Position numbers and translations under genes: made by a program. Positions 32,941 to 42,760 of a stretch of 64,000 bases of DNA are shown here, one piece after another. Within the stretch, counting starts at the first letter, position 1. Every line of letters starts with the position of its first letter. The notes beneath the pieces are model-generated. The model was given only the letters and a program-made list of their open reading frames with translations, was not told where the DNA came from and did not search any database. Source of the stretch: Dioscorea cayenensis subsp. rotundata (taxonomy: Eukaryota > Streptophyta > Magnoliopsida > Dioscoreales > Dioscoreaceae); assembly GCF_009730915.1 (NCBI RefSeq), contig NC_052474.1:7165501-7229500 (forward strand), written 5' to 3'.

Positions 32941-34254
32941 TCATCTCCCTGATTTCTGAGTCTCTGAATCACAACTTCTCTTGGTACTTGTTGGAGCATC
33001 AGAGCTAAAGCATGCACTAGAGGATGAATCCCAGTTCTCAACACTCTTTGTCATGTCTGCCAACATTCCCTGCAGCTCCTCTAAACTGTACTGCTTCCCC
33101 TGTTCTCAATGTCCAAACATCATAATTAAATAAAACTTCAAGTAATCCCACATTTCTTTAAAATTGTGTATCTATATATATACCTCTCTTCTAACTTGTG
33201 CCATGAGGGTCATCATTTCATGGAGGAAATCAGTGAAACCCTACATTCATGAGAAAGCAGAATGTCACTGGTGAGAGTTAAAACCTATAAAGCTCGGACA
33301 CTCCAGGGAGCTTGACGTACCATTGTCATACCTATATCCTACACAGACGCACCATGGGCACCACTGGGCACGGTATTGGATACTCTAGATACTATACGCT
33401 TTGTGAATGATTTTTCTAAAATATTCAAATATATTTTCTAATTACTTCCCAATACACAAAATCATTAACTTAATCTATAGATAAATATATGACATATATT
33501 ACATGAAAAATTTATAATAAATTTTTTTTATAAATATATAACATCTTTTATAGCAGTGTCTTGCCATGCATGTGTACTTAAATTTCATGAGTCACAGTGT
33601 CACTGTATCCATGTTGTGCCGTGTCGTATTCTTGACTTTCATAAATTGTTGTCTCACTATGTCTGTGTCATGTTGTATTGTGTCACCGTTTCTGTATCGG
33701 TGTTTGTTAGGCGAGAACAAAACATTAATCGAATGCTGAGATTTGTATCCATACCTCTGTATCTTTTTCATCTTCAAATGAATTATTATAGAGTCCAGAA
33801 TCATACAATATCCTCTTCTTCTCGTCAGACAACACTACAAATCAGACAAAAACATTCATCAATGACATACTTCCTTCAAACGGTTAATGAATGAACAAAA
33901 GGGAAAGAGTAATTAACCACCTTGGTATGCTTCATGGATGAGCTGAAAACTCTGGTTGGCCTCTGCCACAATGCATGGGTCTTCTGTTCTCCCCAGTTTA
34001 TCTGGATGCCATTTCTACCAAGCATTGAATACAACCTTCTTCAATTAGCTCCAAACAACAAATGGATTAGAATTAGAGAAAGGATTGGGGAAAGATGACA
34101 ACTTTCAACTCACCATGGCGAGCTTCTTGTAAGCAGAGCGAAGCTCAGAAGGGGAAGCATTGGGATGAACACCAAGCACTGAGTAGTAGTTACTTTTTTT
34201 TTGTTGTTGTTGTTCTTGTTCTTGTTCTTGTTGTTGTTCTTCTTCTTGTTCCAT
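32941..34254 (-). CDS. Short J-domain (DnaJ/HSP40) protein
   Basis: Five exons give 176 residues: 34114-34254, 33921-34014, 33755-33834, 33184-33240 and 32941-33099, all GT-AG and phase-consistent. The N-terminus is a Glu/Gln run (2-18), then the J-domain: NYYSVLGVHPNASPSELRSA, then KLAMKWHPDK with the catalytic HPD at about residues 50-52, then EAYQVLSDEKKRILYDSGLY. The C-terminal part has FLHEMMTLMAQVRREG and YSLEELQGMLADM and ends Ser-rich. No Gly/Phe region or zinc-binding DnaJ centre is present, so it is a type III J-protein that would recruit Hsp70. It resembles a plant family of small nuclear/cytosolic J-proteins. Intron 3 is enlarged by an insertion. A TATA-like box lies about 80 bases upstream. 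Confidence 0.9.
33285..33710. mobile_element. Insertion in J-protein intron 3
   Basis: Aligning the two duplicates shows about 426 extra bases here; intron 3 is 514 bp against 94 bp in the truncated copy. The flanks AGTTAAAAC and GGCGAGAAC compare with one AGCTAGAAC in the left copy, which suggests an 8-9-bp duplication that has diverged. The right half is rich in GTGTC/CGGTG words. The element class is uncertain (MULE- or hAT-type MITE). Confidence 0.55.
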
Positions 34255-34332
34255 GAAGCTGAACTCCACGAATGGAGAGGAAAACAAGAAGAAAAAGTAC
34301 AACTGAGAGCTTAATCTGTATTAATGGCAGAG

Positions 34333-34340
34333 TATATAAA
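34333..34340 (-). promoter_or_regulatory. TATA-like box of the J-protein gene
   Basis: The minus strand reads TTTATATA about 80 bases before the ATG at 34254, a reasonable distance for a ~50-base leader. Confidence 0.5.
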
Positions 34341-34344
34341 GAGA

Positions 34345-36235
34345 AGATGATGATGGGAAGATGAAAGAATAAGAGCTAGGAGAGCATAATTTATCAATGG
34401 AATGGGATGTTGTGAGAGACCATGGGAAGACTCTGGAGGTTCAATGGCGGGTCCATGTAAATGTTGGGATTATTTGTATATAATCATTAATTACACTCTC
34501 AAAAATGCGTTTCACATATAATTTAAACTCTCATTATTTGTTAAAAATTATAACCCAAATATCAATAAATCACTATGTTCATGGGTTTTTTATTATGTTA
34601 TTCTTTGCAAAGGAAGATATTTTGTAGGAAATGAAACACGATTAGGATGAAATAGCGGGAAACATATTGATAGGGACAGTCATAGTTTTTGGACCGAAAG
34701 TTCCAGATTGAATCTTTGGACACTATCTGGTCTGGTTAGTCCTTGAAAGGACTCAGAACCACATTTTACAAACATAAAGAAAACGTTTTTACTTTTCAAA
34801 ACTAAGGGTGCGTCTGTGGGCAACGGAGAAAACATGCTGTTTGTGAGTCTTGTTATAACCAGGCTAACCATCATCTACTTGTTGCAAAGGTTTTTTTTTG
34901 TTTAAAAAAAAATTTTAATATGGGTATATTATAGTTGTTATTTAATTTTTAACCACTCTCATAAATTAATATAATGGTTGGTTAACATGTTTTTTCTCTA
35001 AGTGAATTTTATTTATTTAAATTTTTTTTGGAAATAGAGAGAGAGAGAGAGTTGTGGTAAGCCACAAGTATTATTCAACCCATTAACTTTGGCAAAGAGA
35101 AGGAAATGAAATACCACTACTAATATAGTCACTAAATTATATCATTATTTTTGTGTTTGTGATGATTATTGCTTAGTCATCTGTTATTTTTTTTTTATAT
35201 AATTATAAATATACTACAAGTAAGTTTCAAAGAATGAAATATCAACTAGCCTATTATAAAAGTGTTTATATGTTAAAATTTTCATTAACTAGCACAACAT
35301 AATCAAATTTTAACTTTAAATAAATAAGTAAATAATAAAAGTGTTTATATGTTAAAATCTTCATTAATCAGTGCAATATAATTAAATTTAACTTTAAATG
35401 AATAGACAACTAATAGAATAAAAAAAAAGACAATGTGTGTTAGTCCGGTGAAGTTGCATTTTTCATTTTTTTTTCAATATTACATGATAAGAAAATTTTA
35501 CCATAATGAGATTATAATCTCTAATATATTATTTTAGGTAAATATTACAGGCTTTCATCATCCTATGTGTTTGTCCGCCCATATGATGAATCTTTGAAAT
35601 TTTATTAAACCACAATAATTAATTCACTTTCCTATTTATCTGTCCTCTTATAGTGTTTATCGTTTTTATTAAAAAAAAAAATCACTGATCAGCATGCGTG
35701 TTGTGCAAGTGAGAATGGTGGCAATAGCATTTGAAAGCATCTCAAATCACATTTGGCCCATCACATCCTCTAGTGGTTTGGTTCTCTGGAAAGAATAATT
35801 TAGGCATTACTATCTGTTAATATAGTATGTGTGAATAGTTTAGTTCCACATCGGTTAAAAAGAAGAACGGGCATATATTTATAGAAAAGTTCTCAAAGAA
35901 GATCATTACTTTTCTGCAAAGTTTGATCTTGGGATTTTGTTATATCCTGAGAGAATTGTTGCAAAACCTAGTGCAGACCTGAGGGCGATAAATTCCTAAA
36001 AGACATTGTTCTACACGCCTCAAAATCCACTAAATTCTAATTTCAATCTCTGCTTTCTCTAACATTATCAAACTCAATTTAACTTCTTTCATGTTTTTGA
36101 TAAACAATGTATAGAATCCTTAACTGTTGATTTAATAAAATAAAATACCCAATTTTTTTATTTACATAAATGTTTATAGTTTTTTAAAATAAAAAATAGT
36201 CTTTAATTGGGGGCTTTTGTAAAAAGAGAGGAAAA
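34345..36235. other. Intergenic DNA with a 79-bp tandem duplication
   Basis: No gene is seen. An imperfect direct repeat starting AAAAGTGTTTATATGTTAAA occurs at 35258-35336 and 35337-35408. Near 35843-35853 is GTTCCACATCG, one mismatch from the plant snRNA upstream element, followed by a TATA-like stretch, but no snRNA is recognised after it. Confidence 0.5.
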
Positions 36236-36275
36236 ACCAAACAATACTCTGTTTCTTCTTAGACTTGCCGCCGCG

Positions 36276-37956
36276 CCCTAGGGTTTGCGCCACCGTGCCG
36301 CTGCCGTGAGGCCCCTTCCCTTCTCCGGTTGTCCCTTCGGCGGAAGACCACCTTTATTGCATTCCTCTCTGGCTTCCTACCTGGCTTCCTACGTGGAGGT
36401 GAGCTTCTCCATCTTAGAGCTGAAGCAAGTACTGGACTTTATTGTCATCTCATCGATGGATCTCTCTGAAAGAGCCATCTTTGTTTCTGTAGATTTCTTA
36501 GCTCTGCAATAGTAGCCGCACGCCTTTTCAAGATTGCTGAAGAAGGCTTTAGGTAATAACCTAGTTTGGGGCTTTGTTGGATTTCATTGCTTTTTCTTTA
36601 TATCTTATGATGTATGTTTTTTAGTTGTTTTCCAGTTGGTTTCGAGAATTTTGATAAAGGCCATTTTTTTCTGGTTATTTTTAAGTGTTATTAAGTTAAA
36701 AAGATGAACTTTCTGCTTATCTAGTTACCAGTGTTGGGCCTGGATGTTTGATTAGTATTTGCATTCTTGAGCATTGGATTTCAATGATGCTTGTTGTGTA
36801 AATTTAGTTTAACTTTTTCAGCTTCGTTTGTGTGGCCTGCCACATGATTTTTGAACTAGAGATCTTGGTTGAACTTTAGTTTTTCAGATATTGAATGCTG
36901 ATGTATTTTTTTGGCGCATATTTAACCCATTGAGATTGGCGTTATTGAATGCAATTTCAATTGAAGACGTCGTGTTTACTCTCTCTAAATGATTGTTTGT
37001 TGCATAAAAAAGTGAGCCCTTTTGTGTCCTGTCATATTGTTGTTCATATGGAAATTAACAGACTATCCTTGGACTATTTTCTTTTTAAATCTTTCAATTC
37101 TAAAGGCTTTCAATTCATCATGTTTGAATTTCAATTGCTCTTGTTGAATAATCTTCTTTGTTACCGCCTGAGATATATGTATTTGAGAGTAAGGATTGAG
37201 CTTTTTAACTTTCATTAAATGCCTTATTATCTGGTATGAATGGTCATCTTCCTTTGCTTGAAACATTCATGAGCACTTGTAGTATTGGCTTATGCAACAA
37301 GCTTGTATATAATTCAACTTTTTGAACAGTTTGCTCTGAGTTTTCTATATGAACTTGTTTCCAAGATGGCTGTCTTTGGATATTTTACACCCTTTCCGCT
37401 GTGTTCTGAGTTTCATTCTTTGTTGATGTGGATGCTTTGCATTTGTGCTATTCTTACACTGAATTATGCAATGTATGCTAACATCTTTTATAACTTTTCA
37501 ATCCAGCATTCAGTTTGGTATAATTTGAGTAGCTAATAGCTTCCACTGCTGCATTTGTAGTTGACTTTGGGTTTGTTACTTGATTTTGTCCTTGTATTTA
37601 CCATCTTTTCATAGAATGGAAACTTTTGCCTGCTCTGTGATATGCATAGTAATCTACTCCGCTGTTACAGTTATTAATTAAAAGGCTTCAAAGGATAACA
37701 GTATTTATGTGAACTGTTTCTGTTATTTAAGAATTGCTCTCAAGGTCCTGTAATTTTTTCAATCATACTTTTATTCAATTAGTAAGGAATAATATATTAA
37801 TTGAATTTTCTTATGTGTCCTTTTAGGTTATTTCTTTTTCAATTTGATCTATTAGTCATGAAGAATAAAGGATCTCATTTTAGCTTAGTGTATGTGTGAT
37901 CATATCACTATTTAGCAGATTACATACTGAATTTCTTTTTCCTTGTCAATACGCAG
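36276..37956 (+). promoter_or_regulatory. 5' leader and leader intron of the tRNA methyltransferase gene
   Basis: A GC-richer leader begins near 36260 and holds CCCTAGGGTTT, a telo-box-type motif common in promoters and leaders of plant translation-related genes. A plausible leader intron runs from GTGAGC at 36399 to TACGCAG at 37956. The next exon begins 20 bases before the ATG at 37977. The intervening 1.5 kb has no coding signal. The leader exon is inferred, not proven. Confidence 0.55.
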
Positions 37957-37976
37957 CAGATCTTCTACTAATTCCA

Positions 37977-38827
37977 ATGTCAAATAACAATGAAAAAGCA
38001 CATCACAATGGCCAATCCGGTCGTCTACCCAGGAAACGGTTTTACAGAGCAAGGGCACACAGTAATCCCCTCAGTGACTCTCATTTCCCAATTCCCATCT
38101 GCCCCTCTGAAGTCGATTATGCGCAGCACTTTCCTCATTTCTTCCCTTCTGTAATGTGTGATCAAGACAAATGTGATGCACCAGTCCCCAAAGTTAGGTT
38201 TGCCGACATCGGTTGTGGTTTTGGTGGATTGCTGGTCAGCCTCTCTACACTTTTTCCTGATGTCCTAATGATTGGAATGGAGCTCAGAGACAAGGTAAAC
38301 AAGTATGATACTTTTGTGACTTATTTTTTATGTTTCCATTTTATATTATGGAATATTTTGCCGTGTAGGTTTCAGAATATGTAAAAGAGCGGATTCTAGC
38401 CTTGCGTGCATCAAATCCAGGGCAGTATGAGAACATCTCTGTTGTTCGCACCAATTCAATGAAGTACATTCCGAATTACTTTGAGAAGGGACAACTATCT
38501 AAGATGTTCTTTCTATTTCCTGATCCTCACTTCAAAGAAAAAAACCATCGCCGCAGAGTCATCAGCATTCAGCTTCTCGACGAGTATGCATATGCATTGG
38601 AGGTCGGGGGGATCATATATACAATCACAGATGTTGAAGAGCTCGGTGATTGGATGAGAACTTGTTTGGAGAATCACCCTTTGTTTGAAGCTATACCAGA
38701 GGAAGACCTCAAAGCGGATCCCGTTGTTGAGCTTTTAACTAGTGCAACAGAGGAAGGACAGAAAGTTGCGAGAAATGGTGGACAAACTTTTAAAGCTTTA
38801 TTTCGGAGAATAGCTTTCAAGGAATGA
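37977..38827 (+). CDS. TRM8: tRNA (guanine-N7-)-methyltransferase, TRM8/METTL1 type
   Basis: Two coding exons, 37977-38294 and 38369-38827, give 258 residues, near the usual length for plants (~250). The enzyme uses S-adenosylmethionine to form m7G at position 46 of tRNA variable loops, together with a WD40 partner (Trm82/WDR4). Seen motifs are RKRFYRARAHSNPLSDSHFP at 19-38, SAM motif I ADIGCGFGG at 76-84, GMELRDKVSEYVKER across the splice, RTNSMKYIPNYF at 133-144, FPDPHFKEKNHRRRV at 156-170, and EEGQKVARNGGQTFKALFRR at 234-253. All blocks are intact. The ATG at 37977 is the only one giving the conserved start region in frame. Confidence 0.96.
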
Positions 38828-39468
38828 ATCTCTTAAGTGACAACTTCTTATCTTTGAGTTACATGATCTTGTTTTTTTCATGATCTTTGAGTTGCAGAGT
38901 TTGTGAGAAAATTTTTGAACTAATTGGTGTAAGGAAATAGTGATTATTGTAGTTCAGTGTGTCAGGTCAGGTATGTATCTTGCCCTTAAATTTGAGGATT
39001 GGTGCTATATCATATTCTTGAAGATATACAGAAGGAAACATGATGAGATCATGACAATTGGCAGCTTGCAGATGTTAAGACATCACCAAACACTCAACTT
39101 TATTGAATATACAAGTCTTTGGTGGTGTGTCCAGACAGATCCAAACACCAACTCTCACAGCACTGATGACTCTTTTGTACCATTCCATTCCCTCATTGTC
39201 AAACAAAGATTAAAAATAACAAGACATATATGTTGAAGAAACAAGAAGCAGAAAAGAAGAGCACTTCTTTGAAGATTTTAAGTTACATTTTTACACAACT
39301 TTCAGAGAACAATTCACAATAATAATGAACAACAAACACTGAAAGCTCTGCCTACCAAACAAAGACATGAAATGAAGACTAAACAGCCTCCATGATAATT
39401 CATCATCCAGCACAAGAACAACATATAATTAATTATTCATTAATATAAAACATACAATAATAATGAAC
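38828..39468. other. Spacer between convergent genes
   Basis: It contains the 3' UTRs of the tRNA methyltransferase (+) and the proline-rich protein (-). Short ORFs here show no recognisable protein. Confidence 0.5.
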
Positions 39469-40047
39469 CTAGACAAGTAACAAGAAGCAGCATGGAAAAA
39501 CTATAAGCAAGATCATGAAGGTAGAAGCATGATGAGAAAGGAGAGAAGGAGAAGAGTTGGGAGAAGGTGGTGACCTGTAATAAAAAGGGAACCAAGGGAG
39601 GATGGGGTTGGGAGGAGGAGGAGCTTGTAAGTTGACAAAGGGTGGAGACAAGTAAGGGACATAGCCGGATGGTGGAGGATAGTAGCCAAAGGATGGTATG
39701 CCTTGACTTGGAGGAGGAGGAGGGTACCCTGCAGAGAAAGATGAAGGAGGTGGTAGGCATGGATAAGGGCAGTCTGGAGGTGTGTCATCTGAGAGAACAA
39801 GTCTTGGAGATTCAAAGAGTAGTACTAGTTGGGAAATGAAGATGAGGAGTTTGATCCATGAGGTGGTGTGGGCTTTTGGACATGTTTGAGAATTCAAAAG
39901 AGTAGGTATCAAAAAGAGAGAGAGAGAGATGGAGAAGAGAAGGTATGTGAGATATGTGGAGAGGATGAAGAGGAAGGAGTAGAGAAGAAGGCAGGCAAAG
40001 GTGGAAGGTGGCTGATATAGAAATGTCATTGTTTGTTGAATAGCCAC
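39469..40047 (-). CDS. Proline-rich, probably GPI-anchored cell-wall protein
   Basis: A single-exon frame of 192 residues. The central part (87-165) is rich in Pro and Tyr: DCPYPCLPPP, YPPPPPSQG, YYPPPSGYVPYL, and APPPPNPILPWFPFYYRSPP near 142-161. The last block is a hallmark I associate with small plant hydroxyproline-rich glycoproteins. Prolines in this setting would be hydroxylated and glycosylated. A hydrophobic stretch at 65-79 just before the Pro-rich part looks like the signal peptide, and a C-terminal hydrophobic tail (175-192) after a Ser-rich stretch fits a GPI-anchor signal. The first ~60 residues are an extra hydrophobic segment; no Met exists between residue 7 and the Pro-rich part, so the true N-terminus is uncertain or an upstream exon is missed. 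Confidence 0.75.
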   Translation of the reverse strand: MAIQQTMTFLYQPPSTFACLLLYSFLFILSTYLTYLLFSISLSLFLIPTLLNSQTCPKAHTTSWIKLLIFISQLVLLFESPRLVLSDDTPPDCPYPCLPPPSSFSAGYPPPPPSQGIPSFGYYPPPSGYVPYLSPPFVNLQAPPPPNPILPWFPFYYRSPPSPNSSPSLLSHHASTFMILLIVFPCCFLLLV

Positions 40048-40059
40048 ATATTTATTTGT

Positions 40060-41190
40060 TTATTTATTATTATTATTTGCAGTTAGTGGTATATGGAATT
40101 AATTAAAGAAATTGAATTTATCTATTTGAAAGAGGAAGGAATAGGGAAGAAGGCAAGGTGGAATGTGTCAAAATAGATTGACCGGCCACAATTTATCTAT
40201 TTGTTTAATGTTGTTTGTGCGTAATTAATCATGGTATACCGTATATGTAGAGCAGTTAATTTTATTAAAAAAATTTATTTTAAAATAAACATATAAAAAA
40301 AATATAATAGTCAATATTTATGTAGTCATCCATTGGCTTATAAAAAATTTGAAAAAAAAATCAATGTACATATTTTGAAAATTTTCAAATAGTAAATAAT
40401 ATTAATAAAATGACATTAGTAACTATGTTAACTGATTATATTTTTTTTAAAAAAAAATTGTTTTATTTAGCATGACATTAAAGATTATATCCTCAAATGA
40501 AAATTTTTATACTTATAATAATTTCATTATTATTTTCCTACCTAATTGCTGCGCAAAATCTACAATTGCAGAACTGTGTTACTGTCTTAACATTTCACAT
40601 TTATATAAAAAAAAATATATAATAAACATAAACAAATATTACAATTACATAATATATTTTTATGTAAAAAATAAATTATATAACAGAATACGATGTCATA
40701 TAAAATATAAACAAATAAATAAATAACAAAATATAATGGAAAAGTGAGGACCAATTAGTCAATTACTCATTGATGCATTTATGAGACAGAAGTGACGCCG
40801 AAAGAGATGTTCCATTTTCACACGTATTATTTTATAATTAATTTATCTTATATTAATTCAATAAAAAAAAAAAAACATTTTTTTAATCTTTGTTTTGGCA
40901 TCTATTTATAATTTTATATTCCCATAAAATGGCCACACTTTTTCTTTAAAAAAAATATTACAAATTTATTATTACCAACTGAATTCAAAAAACAAATTAA
41001 ATAAATAAAATTTCAAAAAAATAATATATATATATATATATATAAAAGACTCTTTTACGTCCACATTTTAGGAAATGGAGATTTTAATATTAAACCCTAA
41101 ATAAACAAATTTCACTAAAAAAAAAAAAACTTTAAATAACTTTTCAAAACCCTAAAAATCTCTCTTTCTCTCTGAAGATAAGACAAAAGA
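40060..41190. other. AT-rich intergenic DNA
   Basis: No coding signal or clear transposon. A TA run lies at about 41026-41044. The last ~100 bases probably hold the 3' UTR of the minus-strand GATA gene. Confidence 0.5.
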
Positions 41191-41217
41191 GAGAACGGAA
41201 AGGAAGATGAGTACTTG

Positions 41218-41719
41218 CTAAGAAGGGATGACGAGACCACTAGAGAGTGCCATGAGAAGCAGCGCCGCCTCCGCCTCTTGCCTCCCATAACCACTGCCAC
41301 TGCCGACAATCTCCTCCGGCGTTGCGTTCTTGCTCCGGTGCTGCATCAGTAACAGCACCATCCTCTCCTTCTTCTCCTCCTCCTCTCCGCCGCTCTTACC
41401 GCTCTTCATAGCCTTCGCCTTCGATCCACCACCTTCATTCGCCATTGGCCTCCTCCTCCTGTACCTAATCCCGCACGCATTGCACAACGACTACAAACAA
41501 GAACAAACACAAGAGACCCACTAGTCTCAGAAGCAAAGAAATAGATCAAAAACCCAACGACGATGGAGGAGGAGCTAGATGGAGAAGAACCTTAGGACCA
41601 TATGGGCCTTTCCGCCAGAGAGGGGTCATTGAAGTGCGGCAATCAGCACAGGTCTTCAACTCCTCCGATGGAGGTGACGACGCCATCGCCACTCCGCTTC
41701 CCGGCTGGTTCTCCGCCAT
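41218..41719 (-). CDS. B-class GATA transcription factor with LLM domain
   Basis: Two exons, 41591-41719 and 41218-41490, give 133 residues from the ATG at 41719. The single zinc finger is C24-x2-C27-x18-C46-x2-C49 (CADCRTSMTPLWRKGPYGPK followed by SLCNACG), the 18-residue loop form of plant class B GATA factors. The intron falls inside the finger, after GPK, as usual in this family. A basic tail RYRRRRP follows, and the C-terminus EAALLLMALSSGLV contains the Leu-Leu-Met core of the LLM domain, so it belongs with the short GATA15/16/17-like group that acts in greening and organ development. The reading frame is open upstream to 41938, but that part holds AAACCCTAACCCTAA (telo-box) DNA typical of leaders, so a start at 41719, or at in-frame ATGs between it and 41840, is preferred. 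Confidence 0.88.
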
Positions 41720-41837
41720 CTTTCTTCTTCTGACGTAGGTCTTCTCGATGCGATCGTAGCCGGAGATCACGCTATCGAGATGGCCTCGAGATCGCCATGG
41801 CGACGAGGAGACGGTTCTCATCGCCGTTGAGAGCATT

Positions 41838-41860
41838 GGATTAGGGTTAGGGTTTTCAAG
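41838..41860 (-). promoter_or_regulatory. Telo-box motifs upstream of the GATA gene
   Basis: The minus strand reads AAAACCCTAACCCTAATCC, two overlapping telo-box units. Such motifs cluster near transcription starts of plant genes, which argues that this DNA is leader rather than coding. Confidence 0.6.
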
Positions 41861-41939
41861 CGGCGAGGGAGAGAGATGGAGCGACGAAGAGCAAGCGAAT
41901 GGAGGGGGATTTATGTCGTTTTCCGGCTCGCGAGGCACA

Positions 41940-42760
41940 CGTGCGAAGCCAATGGCGGCAAAAAGGAATGGGGATTTCTAGAAAATAGCAGCTGGTTATG
42001 GTTACCGTTGGTGAGAATAAGGACACCATTCGCTCACTACAACGGTTAAAAGATGTAGACGAAGGGTGACACGGGAGGTGATTTCACTTTATTCTTTTCT
42101 ATATTGTTTTTTTCTTGACGCGTGTGACCAATGGTATCTCGACACGATATCTGAATATTTATTTTTTAAAAAGTATTATTTGCTAGTGGATAATTTTTAC
42201 CCATACCTAAATTTATCAATATATATATATATATATATATAATTTGTAGAGAAATATTATATATATGAAGAATAATAACATAATGTTTGAACCTAATCCA
42301 ATAAAACAATTCCAATGAGGAAGCAAAAGCCCTGAAAGGCTGAGGAACAGAAGGGCTGTGCCTGTTGTTGGTGTATTCAAAAGAATCAAAACAACTCCTG
42401 AGTCTAATAATATGACCAAATAAAACTCAGTGCTGTTCCTTGTCCCTCTTAACAATAAGCCTCATAAGAAGCAATGTCTTATACAACTGACAATGAAGAA
42501 CAAAACCATACTCCCTGGTTTATTATGCTTTGTAGACAAATATCACTAGTTGAGGCTTTGAGCTCATGAAGAATTCCAAAAGATAAGTCACACATTCAGT
42601 AATATGAAAAGGCGAAAGGCGAATTCACAATGACAAATGAATGGCTAGTCAATTAGAAAAGGTAGAGAATGGAAGAAAGATTGCAAGTTCATCCATGTCT
42701 ACCTCTTATTTTCAGAGATGAACAATAAATAGGATGAAGTTTGTGTAAAAATAGAACACC
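41940..42760. other. GATA promoter region and TPX2-gene 3' flank
   Basis: This is upstream DNA of the GATA gene on the minus strand and the 3' side of the next minus-strand gene. A TA run lies at 42221-42242. No other feature was seen. Confidence 0.5.

Larger units (their letters stand above)
30795..34060. repeat. Right copy of the duplicated segment
   Basis: This copy keeps the contiguous order: 130-bp box, 17.2-kb-type region, 123-bp minisatellite, J-protein gene. Relative to the left copy it has gained a SINE (31076-31482), a Stowaway MITE (31538-31794), a hexanucleotide expansion (32599-32650) and an insert in J-protein intron 3 (about 33285-33710). Confidence 0.8.

Noticed and set aside
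34680-34874. Minus-strand ORF of 64 codons
   Set aside because: No domain, no splice partners, no promoter; it sits in repeat-like intergenic DNA.
39642-39839. Plus-strand ORF
   Set aside because: It is antisense of the proline-rich protein; Pro codons read backwards give the Gly/Glu bias.
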